64,000 nucleotides of DNA from an uncultured Collinsella sp. (GCA_937950325.1 CALFDJ010000038.1:84142-148141); one strand, 5' to 3'. Shown: positions 1-9,247, numbered from the stretch's first letter. The notes: generated by a model not told the origin, from the sequence alone. Numbers and translations are program-made.

Positions 1-395
1 GGCATGGCATCGCGTTTGCCGTGCTGGCGTTGGCGGTCATTATCGCTATTGCCGTGTACCTCGTTCGTGCACCCCAGCTCGCCCATCTTGAGGTTGTGGG
101 CATGGCGATGGTTGCGGGCGGTGCTATCGGCAACGCTATCGATCGTTTGGCCTTTGGCTTCGTGACCGATTTTATTGCCACCACCTTCATCGACTTCCCT
201 GTCTTCAATGTGGCCGATATCGGCATTACCTTGGGCGTCGTGCTCGCCCTCTTTGGCTATATGTTCTTGAGCCCCGCGGCCCGTGAGGTCGATGCGACCG
301 CCGAGCTTAACGCTCGTGACGAGGCCCGCGCCAAGCGCAAGGCTAAACAACGTGGGGAGCGTGCCCGCAAGATTCGCGAAAGGAATGAGCGCTAA
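1..395 (+). CDS. lspA: Lipoprotein signal peptidase (signal peptidase II), 5' end missing
   Basis: LspA is the inner-membrane aspartyl protease that removes the signal peptide from diacylglyceryl-modified prolipoproteins. The reading frame is open from the window edge, so only the C-terminal part is present. Both catalytic regions can be seen: GNAIDRLAFGFVTDFI, with the first aspartate box, and FNVADIGI, with the second. A hydrophobic helix follows, and then a basic tail rich in Arg and Lys. The stop codon overlaps the start of the next gene (TAATG), which implies translational coupling with rluD, a pairing common in Gram-positive bacteria. An internal GTG at 21 is not the real start. Confidence 0.93.
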   Translation, partial: HGIAFAVLALAVIIAIAVYLVRAPQLAHLEVVGMAMVAGGAIGNAIDRLAFGFVTDFIATTFIDFPVFNVADIGITLGVVLALFGYMFLSPAAREVDATAELNARDEARAKRKAKQRGERARKIRERNER

Positions 396-1408
396 TGGCC
401 GACATCCATATTCTCGTTGCCGACGATTCCGCTGGTCAGCGTCTTGACGCCTATCTGGGCGCCAACGATGGCTGTCCCACGCGCTCTGCCTGCGCGCATC
501 TGATCGAGGGAGGCGCCGTGGCCGTCAACGGCGAGACCTGCCTGTCAAAAAAGTATGCCGTGCGCTCCGGTGACCGCATCTCGGTCGACCTGCCCGAGCC
601 GCACGATCCTACTGATGTGATTCCCGAGGCCATTCCCCTCGATATCCGTTACGAGGACGACTACCTCATCGTGCTCTCCAAGCAGCGCGGCCTGGTGTGC
701 CATCCCGCCCATGGCCACGAGAGCGGCACCCTTGCAAACGCTCTGGTCTACCACTGCGGTATCGATCATCTTGGTACCGTGCAGGGTGAGGACCGCCCCG
801 GCATCGTGCATCGCCTGGATCGCGATACCTCGGGCCTTATGCTCGCGGCAAAAGACGACGACACCCAGCGCGCGCTTCAAAATCTTATCCGCACGCGCAC
901 GCTCGACCGTCGCTATATCACGCTCGTTCACGGTCACATCGCCATGGACGAGGGCACTATCAACACCGGTATCGCCCGATCGACGCGCGACCGCGTCAAG
1001 ATGGCGGTTTCCGATGACCCCTTTGCGCGTCAGGCCATCACGACCTTCAAGGTGCTCGAGCGCTTTGATTCCACGCGTTTCGACGACGGCTACACTCTCG
1101 TCGAGTGCCACCTGTTTACCGGTCGCACGCATCAGATTCGTGTGCACATGCGCCATATCAACCATGCCTGCGTGGGCGACCCGCTCTACGGCAAGTGTGA
1201 TACGCGTGCCGATCTGGGTCTGACCAGGCAGTTCCTCCATTCTTGGCGCGTCGCATTCGACCATCCCGTGACGGGGGAGCGCATTGAGTGCCGTGATGAG
1301 CTGCCGTGGGATCTTGCGGCGGTTCTGGATGATCTGGCCCCGCGTTCGCTCGGCCGCACTGCCGCTGGCGACGACATCGTCCCGCAGCTCGTCCTGCTCG
1401 AAGCCTAG
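395..1408 (+). CDS. rluD: RluA/RluD family 23S rRNA pseudouridine synthase
   Basis: This enzyme isomerises specific uridines of large-subunit rRNA to pseudouridine. The 337-residue protein starts with an S4-type RNA-binding region (about residues 1-80). The catalytic domain follows, with the family signature HRLDRDTSGLMLAAK holding the nucleophilic aspartate, then GRTHQIRVHM and GDPLYGK. Length and domain order are typical of the family. The start overlaps the lspA stop by one base. Assignment to the family is firm; which of RluA, RluC or RluD it matches in target site cannot be decided from sequence alone. Confidence 0.92.
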   Translation: MADIHILVADDSAGQRLDAYLGANDGCPTRSACAHLIEGGAVAVNGETCLSKKYAVRSGDRISVDLPEPHDPTDVIPEAIPLDIRYEDDYLIVLSKQRGLVCHPAHGHESGTLANALVYHCGIDHLGTVQGEDRPGIVHRLDRDTSGLMLAAKDDDTQRALQNLIRTRTLDRRYITLVHGHIAMDEGTINTGIARSTRDRVKMAVSDDPFARQAITTFKVLERFDSTRFDDGYTLVECHLFTGRTHQIRVHMRHINHACVGDPLYGKCDTRADLGLTRQFLHSWRVAFDHPVTGERIECRDELPWDLAAVLDDLAPRSLGRTAAGDDIVPQLVLLEA

Positions 1409-1426
1409 CCGGTATTAGGTGGTTTC

Positions 1427-1453
1427 TTGAACTCGGTAAGCCTGCGGTAAGAT
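1427..1453 (+). promoter_or_regulatory. Possible promoter of the glycosyltransferase gene
   Basis: TTGAAC at 1427-1432 and TAAGAT at 1448-1453 are separated by 15 bases, which is short. They lie about 40 bases upstream of the start codon at 1491. An overlapping TATACG could serve as an alternative -10. The call rests on sequence pattern only. Confidence 0.35.
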
Positions 1454-1490
1454 ATACGATTGTTTACGTAACGCGTTCCTGGGAGCCTGC

Positions 1491-2786
1491 ATGCTCGCCT
1501 TTTTACAAACCAACACACCCATCGTGATTTTCAACCAGATTGTCGTCACGCTGCTCACGGTCTGCTTTCTGTACCAGGTGGTCTTCTTTGTCATCGGCGC
1601 TCTTCGTGGCGAGGTCGCGCCTCCCAAGGCCAAAAAACTCCACCGCTATGCCTTCTTTATCGCGGCGCATAACGAGGAGGCCGTTATCGCCAATCTTGTT
1701 CGCTCCATCAAGGACCAGGATTATCCGTCCGAGCTCATCGAGGTCTTTGTGGTCGCCGATGCCTGTACCGATAACACGGCACAGCTCGCGCGCGAGGCGG
1801 GCGCCATCGTCTATGAGCGCAATGACCTGGCCCGTAAGGGCAAGAGCTGGGTCATGGACTTTGGTTTCGATCGCATTCTCAACGAGTATCCCGATACGTT
1901 TGAGGGCTACTTTATCTTCGATGCCGACAATGTTATCTCCCGCGATTACGTCTCCAAGATGAATGATGCCTTTGACCAGGGCTTCCATGTGGTCACGAGC
2001 TATCGCAATTCCAAGAACTTCGGCAGCTCGTGGATCTCTGCGGCCAACGCCACCTGGTATCTGCGTGAGGCCCGCTTCCTTAACAACGCGCGTAACATCT
2101 GCAAGACGTCTTGCGCCGTCTCGGGTTCGGGCTACCTCATCTCCGCAAGCGTTATCGAGGGCATGCATGGTTGGCAGTTCCATACGCTGACCGAGGATAT
2201 CCAGTTCACCACGTTCTGCGCCATTCACGGCATCCGCATCGGTTATGCGCCGGCGGAGTTCTTTGATGAGCAGCCGGTGACGTTTAAGGCGTCCTGGAAA
2301 CAGCGCATGCGTTGGACCAAGGGCTTCTACCAGGTCTTTTTTACCTACGGCAAGCATCTTGTCAAATCGACGTTCCGCTATCATCGCTTTGCTGCCTACG
2401 ACATGTTTATGACGATCGCACCGGGCATGCTGCTGTCCCTGATCTCCATGCTCGCCAACGCGACCTTCCTCATCGTGGGCGGACTTTCGCATGGCTTCTT
2501 GGCCACCGAGGTCGAGATGCAGGCTTGTGCCGCCTCGCTCATTATGACCTTCGTGATGATGTACCAGACCTTCTTTATCCTGGCGCTACTCACGACCATC
2601 TTCGAGTACAAGCACATTCATTGCGCGCAAAAGTGGCGTTTGGTGACCAACCTGTTTACCTTTCCGATCTTTATGTTCAGCTATATTCCCATCACGGTGG
2701 CAGCCCTGTTCCTGAAGGTCGACTGGGTCCCGACGCAGCACGCCGTCAACGTTACTCTCGACGAGGTCATGCAAGGCGCCAAATAA
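1491..2786 (+). CDS. Membrane glycosyltransferase, family 2
   Basis: This is a processive-type GT2 enzyme of 431 residues, the fold that polymerises cell-surface polysaccharides at the membrane. An N-terminal membrane segment (about residues 8-32) precedes the catalytic domain. The domain shows AAHNEEAVIANLVRSI at the nucleotide-sugar site, the metal-binding DAD motif in FIFDADN, TEDIQF for the catalytic acid and QRMRW (a QxxRW motif) for acceptor binding. Several C-terminal hydrophobic helices follow. It stands alone between rluD and a terminator, so no pathway partner is visible and the sugar used cannot be named. Confidence 0.85.
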   Translation: MLAFLQTNTPIVIFNQIVVTLLTVCFLYQVVFFVIGALRGEVAPPKAKKLHRYAFFIAAHNEEAVIANLVRSIKDQDYPSELIEVFVVADACTDNTAQLAREAGAIVYERNDLARKGKSWVMDFGFDRILNEYPDTFEGYFIFDADNVISRDYVSKMNDAFDQGFHVVTSYRNSKNFGSSWISAANATWYLREARFLNNARNICKTSCAVSGSGYLISASVIEGMHGWQFHTLTEDIQFTTFCAIHGIRIGYAPAEFFDEQPVTFKASWKQRMRWTKGFYQVFFTYGKHLVKSTFRYHRFAAYDMFMTIAPGMLLSLISMLANATFLIVGGLSHGFLATEVEMQACAASLIMTFVMMYQTFFILALLTTIFEYKHIHCAQKWRLVTNLFTFPIFMFSYIPITVAALFLKVDWVPTQHAVNVTLDEVMQGAK

Positions 2787-2796
2787 CCACCACCAA

Positions 2797-2837
2797 AACC
2801 ACCGCAAAGGGGACAGGCACCTTTGTGGTGGTTTTTG
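2797..2837 (+). terminator. Rho-independent terminator after the glycosyltransferase gene
   Basis: A 14-base stem (AACCACCGCAAAGG pairing with CCTTTGTGGTGGTT, with one G-T pair) closes on a nine-base loop and runs into TTTTT. It begins about ten bases after the stop codon. Confidence 0.8.
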
Positions 2838-2867
2838 CGTTTGAGTAGCTGTCCATGGAGGTGCACG

Positions 2868-3290
2868 ATGTCCTACATCCCATTTTGGATTTGCATCTTT
2901 GCCGGTGCGGTGGTTGATGCCCGTGAGCGGCGGTTTCCGAATGCGCTTGCCGGTGCGTGTGCGGCAGCGGCGTTAGCAGGCGTTTGGCTCGACAGGGGCG
3001 TTAACACTGCACTTGATCATGCCGGTCTTGCGGTCATTGTCTACCTTGCCCTTGTGCTTACTGAGTCACTCTGGCGTCGTGTTCGCCACGCTCCCGGCAT
3101 TGGCATGGGGGACGTCAAGGCGCTCTTCGCGCTTTGCACGCTCGACCCTATGGGCGGCATCGTGGCATTTGCCATCGCGCTCCTGGTCCTTGCCCTCTCC
3201 TGCCTCTTCACAAAATCGCGCTCCCTGCCATTGCTCCCGTTTTTGGTGCCGATTTTTGCCATAATCGAGGTCGTGGGCTGCACATTGTAA
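2868..3290 (+). CDS. Prepilin peptidase-like (A24 family) membrane protein
   Basis: This 140-residue, very hydrophobic protein matches the catalytic half of type IV prepilin peptidases, membrane aspartyl proteases that cleave prepilin leaders. Both family aspartates are present: VVDARERRFPNAL near the N-terminus and GMGDVKALFAL in the middle. The N-terminal methylation domain of PilD-type enzymes is missing, as in archaeal and short Gram-positive forms. The ATG at 2868 is chosen because GGAGGT lies just upstream; reading further upstream would run into the terminator hairpin. No pilin gene is nearby, so the substrate is unknown. Confidence 0.75.
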   Translation: MSYIPFWICIFAGAVVDARERRFPNALAGACAAAALAGVWLDRGVNTALDHAGLAVIVYLALVLTESLWRRVRHAPGIGMGDVKALFALCTLDPMGGIVAFAIALLVLALSCLFTKSRSLPLLPFLVPIFAIIEVVGCTL

Positions 3291-3321
3291 CCGATTGCGC
3301 ATCCTTCTTAAGGAGCATGCC

Positions 3322-4569
3322 ATGGCAACTAATCAAGAAACGGCCGTCATTAAGGCGCGCATGGACCGCATTCCCGCGGCGTTGTCGCCCGAACTCGTCG
3401 AGCGCATTTCCGCCGATCGCGCTTCGGGTGCCGTCAATCCGTATCGTTGCAACGACGACCAGGTCATTCGTCGAATTGATCGCGCTGCCGACAAAGGCAC
3501 GCTCATGCGCCCGGCGTTTATGCGTGATACCGAAAAGATTCTGCATTTGCCTGCATACACGCGTTATGCAGGCAAAACGCAGGTCTTCAGTTTTCGCAGC
3601 AATGATGATCTGTCTCGCCGCGGCCTGCACGTGCAGCTTGTATCGCGCATCGCACGCGATATCGGTCGCGCCTTGGGGCTTAACTGCGATCTGATCGAAG
3701 CGATTGGCCTCGGTCACGACTTAGGACACACGCCCTTTGGCCACGCCGGTGAGCGCTTTCTCAACGATATCTATCACGAGCGCACGGGTCGCTACTTTTT
3801 CCATAACGTGCAGTCGGTCCGCGTGCTCGATGCCCTGTACGGCCGCAACGTGTCGCTCCAGACGCTCGATGGCGTGTTGTGCCATAACGGCGAATATGAG
3901 CAGCGCGTATTTGAGCTGTCACACATGGCATCCTTTGGTCAGTTCGATCAGGCGGTTGAGGACTGTATTGCCAAGGGCTATAGCGCAATTGAGCACCTGC
4001 GTCCCATGACGCTCGAGGGCTGCGTGGTCCGCGTCTCGGATATCCTTGCCTACGTTGGGCGCGATCGCCAAGACGCCATTGCGGCGGGCCTGCTGTCGCC
4101 CGATGCTTTTGACGATGGCCTGGGTGGGGCATACAACAGCTGGATCCTTACGCATGCCTCCATCGATATCGTTGAGCACAGCTATGGTAAGCCGCGCATC
4201 GAGATGAGCGAGGATTTGTTTGAGGAAATTCGCCGAGCCAAGCGCGAGAACTACGTAAAGATCTATAGCAAGGGCGGCATCGAAGGCGACTCCGAAGCGG
4301 AACTGCGCGAGGCGTTCGAAAAGCTCTACGACCGTTGTCTGCAGGATATAAACGAAGGCGACGAGTCCTCGTACATCTTTAAGCACCACATTTCTCGCAT
4401 TGATCAGCAGCTTTCCTACTACGACCGTACCTATGCCTGGCAGGACGACAAGGATCAAGCGGTAGTGGATTACATCGCGAGCATGACGGACGGCTATTTC
4501 TGCGAGCTCACGAGCAAGTTGTTCCCTGGTCTGGAGTTTCCGCACCGTACCTATATTAACGAACGGTAG
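3322..4569 (+). CDS. dgt: dGTP triphosphohydrolase-like HD-domain protein
   Basis: Enzymes of this family hydrolyse dNTPs (classically dGTP) to the nucleoside and triphosphate, helping to balance the DNA precursor pool. The 415-residue protein has the expected HD metal site, IGLGHDLGHTPFGHAGE, at about residues 129-145, preceded by DLSRRGLHVQLVSRIARD. Length fits the short class of dGTPase-like proteins. The ATG at 3322 is chosen because AAGGAG lies eight bases upstream; a longer reading from 3295 has no ribosome site. It sits alone upstream of rarA, with a short gap. Confidence 0.88.
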   Translation: MATNQETAVIKARMDRIPAALSPELVERISADRASGAVNPYRCNDDQVIRRIDRAADKGTLMRPAFMRDTEKILHLPAYTRYAGKTQVFSFRSNDDLSRRGLHVQLVSRIARDIGRALGLNCDLIEAIGLGHDLGHTPFGHAGERFLNDIYHERTGRYFFHNVQSVRVLDALYGRNVSLQTLDGVLCHNGEYEQRVFELSHMASFGQFDQAVEDCIAKGYSAIEHLRPMTLEGCVVRVSDILAYVGRDRQDAIAAGLLSPDAFDDGLGGAYNSWILTHASIDIVEHSYGKPRIEMSEDLFEEIRRAKRENYVKIYSKGGIEGDSEAELREAFEKLYDRCLQDINEGDESSYIFKHHISRIDQQLSYYDRTYAWQDDKDQAVVDYIASMTDGYFCELTSKLFPGLEFPHRTYINER

Positions 4570-4630
4570 TTCGTATATATTCGGTATACTTATTAGTGAA
4601 AAACGTTTTTGATTGATGCACGGGATAGCT

Positions 4631-5980
4631 ATGGACGACCTTTTTTCTGCCTCGACGCGCGAGCGTTCCTTTAAAAATGCGCCGCTTGCGGTTCGCATGC
4701 GCCCCAATTCGCTCGACGAGTACGTGGGTCAGCAAAAGGCCGTGGGCAAGGGTTCGTGGCTGCGTGCGGCAATCGAGCATGATGTGCTATCGAGCGTGAT
4801 TCTGTATGGGCCGGCCGGCACGGGCAAGACGACACTGGCCCACATTATCGCTAACCATACCAAGAGCGAGTTTGTCGAGGTCAGCGCCGTGACGGGCACC
4901 GTGAAGGACTTGCGTCGCGTGATTGACGAGGCAAAGACGCGCCTGAATACGTATGACCGCCGTACCATCTTGTTCATCGACGAGATTCACCGTTTTTCGA
5001 AGTCGCAGCAGGATGCGCTTTTGCATGCGGTTGAAAACCGTACCGTCATTATGATTGGCGCCACGACGGAGAATCCGTACTTCGAGGTCAACTCGGCGTT
5101 GCTCTCGCGCGGTCGCGTGGTAGAGCTTGAGCACCTGAAGGACGAGGATATCGCCACGCTGATTGAGCGTGCACTCGAGGCACCGCAGGGTCTGAGCGGC
5201 AAGTTCTCGGCCGATGAGGATACGGTTAAGACCATCTGCACGCTGGCCGCGGGTGATGCTCGCTCGGCGCTCACGACGCTCGAGCTTGCAAGCGAGATTG
5301 CCGTAACGCGTCCCGATACCGAGGGAACGCCAGCGCCGGCGGCGGGGGAGCGCTATCCCATCACCGTGGATGACGTGAAGATTGCCAACCCGCGTCGTGG
5401 CTTTTCGTACGACAAAAACGGTGACATGCACTACGACATTATCAGTGCGTTCATCAAGTCTATGCGCGGAAGCGACCCCGATGCCACCATTTATTGGCTC
5501 GCGCGCATGATCGATGCAGGAGAGGATCCCAAGTTTATTGCTCGCCGCATTATGATCCACGCTTCCGAGGACGTCGGCAACGCCGATCCGCAGGCGCTTT
5601 TGGTGGCACATGCCGCGTTTAAGTCTGCCGAGGTCATTGGCTACCCTGAATGCCGCATTAACCTAGCTCAGGCTGCGCTCTATGTTTGCCTGGCGCCTAA
5701 ATCTAACGCGTGCGAGGCTTCAATCGATGCGGCGCTGGCCGATATCCATTCAAGTGGGCTGCGCGAGGTGCCGAGTTATTTGCGCGACCGTCATCGCCCG
5801 GGCAGCGACGAATACGGTGTGTATAAGTATCCGCATGATTATCCCGAAGGCTGGGTCGATCAGCGCTATTTGCCCGAGGGACTGGAGCGCGGTGCGTTTT
5901 GGCAGCCTGCCGGCCGCGGTTGGGAAGAGTGGCGCGTAGAACAAAGCGAACGCGACCGTAGCGGCAATGCTCCCAAGTAG
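4631..5980 (+). CDS. rarA: Replication-associated recombination protein A (MgsA/RarA AAA ATPase)
   Basis: RarA is a clamp-loader-like AAA+ ATPase that acts at stalled replication forks. The protein of about 449 residues shows the N-terminal PLAVRMRPNSLDEYVGQ, Walker A GPAGTGKTTLAH, Walker B FIDEIHRFSKSQQDALL, a sensor region ATTENPYFEVN and the C-terminal tetramerisation and clamp-loader-like domain. The start at 4631 leaves a weak GGGA ribosome site upstream; an ATG at 4616 is also possible. Only one residue class is unusual: a short Pro/Ala loop near residue 235. Confidence 0.93.
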   Translation: MDDLFSASTRERSFKNAPLAVRMRPNSLDEYVGQQKAVGKGSWLRAAIEHDVLSSVILYGPAGTGKTTLAHIIANHTKSEFVEVSAVTGTVKDLRRVIDEAKTRLNTYDRRTILFIDEIHRFSKSQQDALLHAVENRTVIMIGATTENPYFEVNSALLSRGRVVELEHLKDEDIATLIERALEAPQGLSGKFSADEDTVKTICTLAAGDARSALTTLELASEIAVTRPDTEGTPAPAAGERYPITVDDVKIANPRRGFSYDKNGDMHYDIISAFIKSMRGSDPDATIYWLARMIDAGEDPKFIARRIMIHASEDVGNADPQALLVAHAAFKSAEVIGYPECRINLAQAALYVCLAPKSNACEASIDAALADIHSSGLREVPSYLRDRHRPGSDEYGVYKYPHDYPEGWVDQRYLPEGLERGAFWQPAGRGWEEWRVEQSERDRSGNAPK

Positions 5981-6075
5981 GTCATTGGCGCCTCGCACAT
6001 TCCCTTTGGGTATCTTTCCCCTTCTTTGGGGTACCATGAACAGCGTCTGTATTTCGATTCCTTCGGGAGGCTTGT

Positions 6076-6669
6076 ATGAGTCCCATTCAAATCGCCCTGC
6101 TGTTGCTTGCCGTTGTCGGCGTGTGGGCTGTTATCGAACTCGCGCTCACGCTGCGCAAGACCCGCACCGTCGTTGATTCGCTCGACAAGACAGTCAGCGA
6201 CCTCAACAACACCATCGCCGAGGCTCAGCCCGTGGTGGCAAAGCTCGATGGCGCCGTTGACGAGCTTACGCCGGCACTTGCCCAGGTTGAGCCACTCCTC
6301 AAATCGAGCAAGACCGCTGTCGACGCCCTTACTTCCAATCTCGTAGAGGTCGAAGCCGTGGTTCGCGACATCTCCGAGGTTACGGGCAGTGTGGCCGAGG
6401 CCAGCAATGCCGTATCGAGTGTGACCGACTCTGCCGCCGGCGCCGTGCAGAAGCTTTTCAATAAGGTGAAGGCTCCTGCAGCCGACGCCGATCGCAAGCT
6501 CGCCGCTGCCGCCGCCGAGGCCGAGCAGCCTACCGAGCGTGTTCTGATTGATGGGGCTGAGGACGAGGCCGCCGATGGTGCGGATGCGGCTCAGAAGCCC
6601 GCAGCCAAGCCAGCTCAGTATTACACCTATACGCCCGCCGAGACCTCCGAGGAGTCCTGCGATGAGTAG
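6076..6669 (+). CDS. DUF948 domain membrane-anchored coiled-coil protein
   Basis: A single N-terminal membrane helix (about residues 5-27) is followed by a long heptad-like region, about residues 30-140, rich in Asp, Leu and Val. This is the pattern of DUF948 general stress proteins such as YtxG. The C-terminus is Ala/Glu/Asp-rich and probably disordered. GGGAGG lies before the ATG. It overlaps the anti-sigma gene by eight bases (ATGAGTAG), so it is co-transcribed with the sigma module. DUF948 proteins are often members of SigB-type regulons in Gram-positive bacteria, which fits the neighbours. The molecular role is unknown. Confidence 0.75.
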   Translation: MSPIQIALLLLAVVGVWAVIELALTLRKTRTVVDSLDKTVSDLNNTIAEAQPVVAKLDGAVDELTPALAQVEPLLKSSKTAVDALTSNLVEVEAVVRDISEVTGSVAEASNAVSSVTDSAAGAVQKLFNKVKAPAADADRKLAAAAAEAEQPTERVLIDGAEDEAADGADAAQKPAAKPAQYYTYTPAETSEESCDE

Positions 6670-7039
6670 CGAAGCAACCTGCCCCATTACGCTGAGCGTT
6701 GCCGGTGATCCGCGTCTCGCGCGCTTGGTGCGCATGACGGCCGCCAACGTTGGCGCCCTGTGCTCTATGTCCGTCGATCGCATCGAGGATATTCGTATGG
6801 CTGCCGAGGAAGCCTTCATCTTTGGCTGCACGGCCGTTGATTCCGACGATATCTCGATTAAATTCGATGTCGACGAATCGCATGTGGGCATGACCTTTAC
6901 CTTTGGCGATCAGGCGACTGTCGATGAGGATGACCAGGCTGCCGTATATGCCGAGCTCATTTTGGCGAGCGTGTGCGATTCCTACGAAAAGACTGCGGCG
7001 CCCCTAACGCTTTCCCTCGACCTCAAGGCGGATATCTAA
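6662..7039 (+). CDS. RsbW-like anti-sigma factor with degenerate ATPase motifs
   Basis: The 125-residue protein has the layout of the GHKL anti-sigma kinases that hold SigB/SigF-type factors inactive. The N-box region reads SVDRIEDIRMAAEEAFIFG: the glutamate is kept but the usual Asn of the EAxxNA motif is not seen. The glycine-rich G-box expected near the C-terminus is replaced by AAVYAELILASVCD. It is also shorter than typical RsbW (about 145-160 residues). The sigma gene follows one base after its stop. I infer that it binds the sigma factor but may not bind ATP or phosphorylate an RsbV partner; no rsbV is nearby. Confidence 0.72.
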   Translation: MSSEATCPITLSVAGDPRLARLVRMTAANVGALCSMSVDRIEDIRMAAEEAFIFGCTAVDSDDISIKFDVDESHVGMTFTFGDQATVDEDDQAAVYAELILASVCDSYEKTAAPLTLSLDLKADI

Positions 7040-7040
7040 T

Positions 7041-7832
7041 ATGACCGAACGTTCCCCAAGCGGCAAGACCGCTTGGGACAAGGAGAAAACTCGCGAGCTG
7101 TTTCGCCGTTATAAGGAGACCGGTGATCCGGATGCCCGCGAGCAGCTCGTCATGTCCCATATGAACCTGGTAAGGTTTCTTGCCAACAAATTTAAGAACC
7201 GCGGCGAGCCGCTCGATGACCTTTTGCAGGTCGGCTATCTGGGCTTGCTCAAGGCTATCGACCGTTTTGACCCCGAGCGCGGACTCGAATTCACGACGTT
7301 TGCCACACCTACCATTCTGGGTGAGATTAAGCGTCACTTCCGCGACAAAGGCTGGAGTGTGCGCGTGCCCCGTCGCTTGCAGGAGCTCTCTGCCAAGGTC
7401 AATCAGGCTACCGACAAGCTCACTAACGAGCTTCAGCGTTCGCCCAAGGTTGAGGAAATCGCCGATTACCTGGGCGTGACCGTCGACGAGGTGCTCGAAG
7501 CCATGGAATCGTCCTCGGCCTATACCTCGGTGCCTATCGAGGCTCCCGGCGCGTCCGACTCCGACGATGCGCCTTCGATTCTCGATCGCTACGCCGACGA
7601 CGACAACGAGCTCGACTTTACCGATGATCGCCTGGTAATCGAGGAAGCCATCCGCGATTTCTCGCCGCGCGAGCGCGAGGTAATCGAGCTGCGCTTTGTG
7701 AAGGGCATGACCCAGATCGAGATTGCCAAGAAGCTGGGCATCTCGCAGGTACAGGTCTCGCGTCTGCTGCGTCGTACCCTTAAGAAGATTCAGGACAAGA
7801 TCGACCCCGACGGAGTGATGGTTCGTTCATGA
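7041..7832 (+). CDS. RNA polymerase sigma factor, SigB/SigF/SigG group
   Basis: This 263-residue sigma-70 family protein directs RNA polymerase to an alternative promoter set. Region 2 is clear (LLQVGYLGLLKAIDRFDP and FTTFATPTILGEIKRHFRD), region 3 follows (VPRRLQELSAKVNQATDKL) and region 4 has the helix-turn-helix MTQIEIAKKLGISQVQVSRLLRR. The linker between regions 3 and 4 is longer and more acidic than usual (SDSDDAPSILDRYADDDNEL). It is coupled to the upstream anti-sigma gene and overlaps the next gene by four bases (ATGA). It is probably a stress or envelope sigma factor. Confidence 0.9.
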   Translation: MTERSPSGKTAWDKEKTRELFRRYKETGDPDAREQLVMSHMNLVRFLANKFKNRGEPLDDLLQVGYLGLLKAIDRFDPERGLEFTTFATPTILGEIKRHFRDKGWSVRVPRRLQELSAKVNQATDKLTNELQRSPKVEEIADYLGVTVDEVLEAMESSSAYTSVPIEAPGASDSDDAPSILDRYADDDNELDFTDDRLVIEEAIRDFSPREREVIELRFVKGMTQIEIAKKLGISQVQVSRLLRRTLKKIQDKIDPDGVMVRS

Positions 7833-9241
7833 ATGAGCACCCCCAACAAACCGACCGAACGCTGCGCGATACCCGTATTCTGACGTTGCGCATTTGGGGC
7901 GTCGTCGGCTGCATTGTCATCGCCGCCGTCATCTTTAACCTTATGGGCATCCTGGCGCCGGTTATCGAGTTTTTGGCAGTCGGTTCCATCATCGCTTTTG
8001 TGATGTCGCCGATCACCAATTGGCTTGAGCACCATGGCGTGAATCGCGGCATCGGTTCGCTTGTTGCGCTTATTGTGGTCGTTGCCGTGCTCGTCGGCGT
8101 CGTTTGCATCTTGTCGCCGATTCTCTTTGGTCAGATCATGGAAGTCCTGAGCCGCCTGCCCGAGCAGCTTCGTGTTGCTGGTGGCGACCTCAACGAGATG
8201 ATCTCGCATGCCAAGACGCTCAATAACACGCCGCTCAAGGAGTATCTGGACGATAACCTTTCTTCGCTCGTCACGGTGGCGTCCAAGTATGTCTCACAGA
8301 TTGCCGCCGAGCTTGGCCGCGGTGTATTCCCGCTCATTACCAATACGGCCTCGCAGCTGTTTGTTATCTTCCTGGGCTTGGTGCTTGCTTACTGGCTTGC
8401 CTGCGATTATCCCCGCATGCACCACGAGGTCTGCACAATCATCGGTCAGGAAAAGGAGACCTCGTACCGCTTTATGGTCGCGATTCTTTCGCGCTCGGTC
8501 GGCGGCTATATGCGTGGCATGGTCGTGACGTCCATCTGCGGTGGCATCCTTGCCTTTATCGGCTTTACGCTCATTGGCCATCCATACGCAGCACTCATGG
8601 CCATCTTCACCGGCATTATGCATTTGGTCCCGGTTGTCGGTCCCTGGGTGAGTGCTGCGATTGCCACGGTGCTCGGCTTTATGTTCAGCCCTATGCTGGC
8701 GTTGTGGACCTTGATCGTGACTATGGTGGCACAAAATGTCACCGACAACGTCATTTCGCCTAAGGTCATGCAGAGCTCGGTCCAGGTGCATCCCATCATG
8801 AGTCTGACGGCCCTCGTTATTGGTTCGGCACTCATGGGCCCCATCGGCATGGTCATCGCCATCCCGTTGTGCGCGGCCCTCAAGGGCATTTTCGTCTACT
8901 ACTTTGAGAACGAGACCGGCCGCCAGCTCGTGGCATACGACGGCGCCGTGTTTAAGGGAACGCCGTATCGCGATGCCGAGGGCAACCCGGTCGCCGCCTA
9001 TGACGCGCTTGGAGACGATACGTTCATCTATGAGTCCGAGCTCATCGGCAACGAGACCGCGCCGGAGGCTAAGGCTATGCCCAAACCAGAACTCGATAAT
9101 CCCTGGATTAAGCTGTCGGGTCTTCAGCCCGACGCGACGGGCTTTTTCAAGAACCCCTTCGCCAAGGATGACGATTCCAATACGGACGACGACACCAAAA
9201 CCGGCATCGACGGCTCCATGGACGATTCAGATTCCAAATAA
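7829..9241 (+). CDS. AI-2E family transporter (PerM/YhhT-like permease)
   Basis: This 470-residue integral membrane protein belongs to the AI-2 exporter superfamily. These proteins have about eight helices; some export autoinducer-2 and others exchange ions. Visible family marks are the N-terminal helix pair, a long soluble segment (about residues 95-165), the glycine-rich HLVPVVGPWVSAAIATVLG and DNVISPKVMQSSVQVHPI near the end of the membrane domain. A 100-residue hydrophilic, Asp-rich tail is unusual. The ATGA overlap puts it in the sigma-factor operon, so it may be under that factor's control. The substrate is not predictable. Confidence 0.82.
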   Translation: MNEHPQQTDRTLRDTRILTLRIWGVVGCIVIAAVIFNLMGILAPVIEFLAVGSIIAFVMSPITNWLEHHGVNRGIGSLVALIVVVAVLVGVVCILSPILFGQIMEVLSRLPEQLRVAGGDLNEMISHAKTLNNTPLKEYLDDNLSSLVTVASKYVSQIAAELGRGVFPLITNTASQLFVIFLGLVLAYWLACDYPRMHHEVCTIIGQEKETSYRFMVAILSRSVGGYMRGMVVTSICGGILAFIGFTLIGHPYAALMAIFTGIMHLVPVVGPWVSAAIATVLGFMFSPMLALWTLIVTMVAQNVTDNVISPKVMQSSVQVHPIMSLTALVIGSALMGPIGMVIAIPLCAALKGIFVYYFENETGRQLVAYDGAVFKGTPYRDAEGNPVAAYDALGDDTFIYESELIGNETAPEAKAMPKPELDNPWIKLSGLQPDATGFFKNPFAKDDDSNTDDDTKTGIDGSMDDSDSK

Positions 9242-9247
9242 GCTCCG

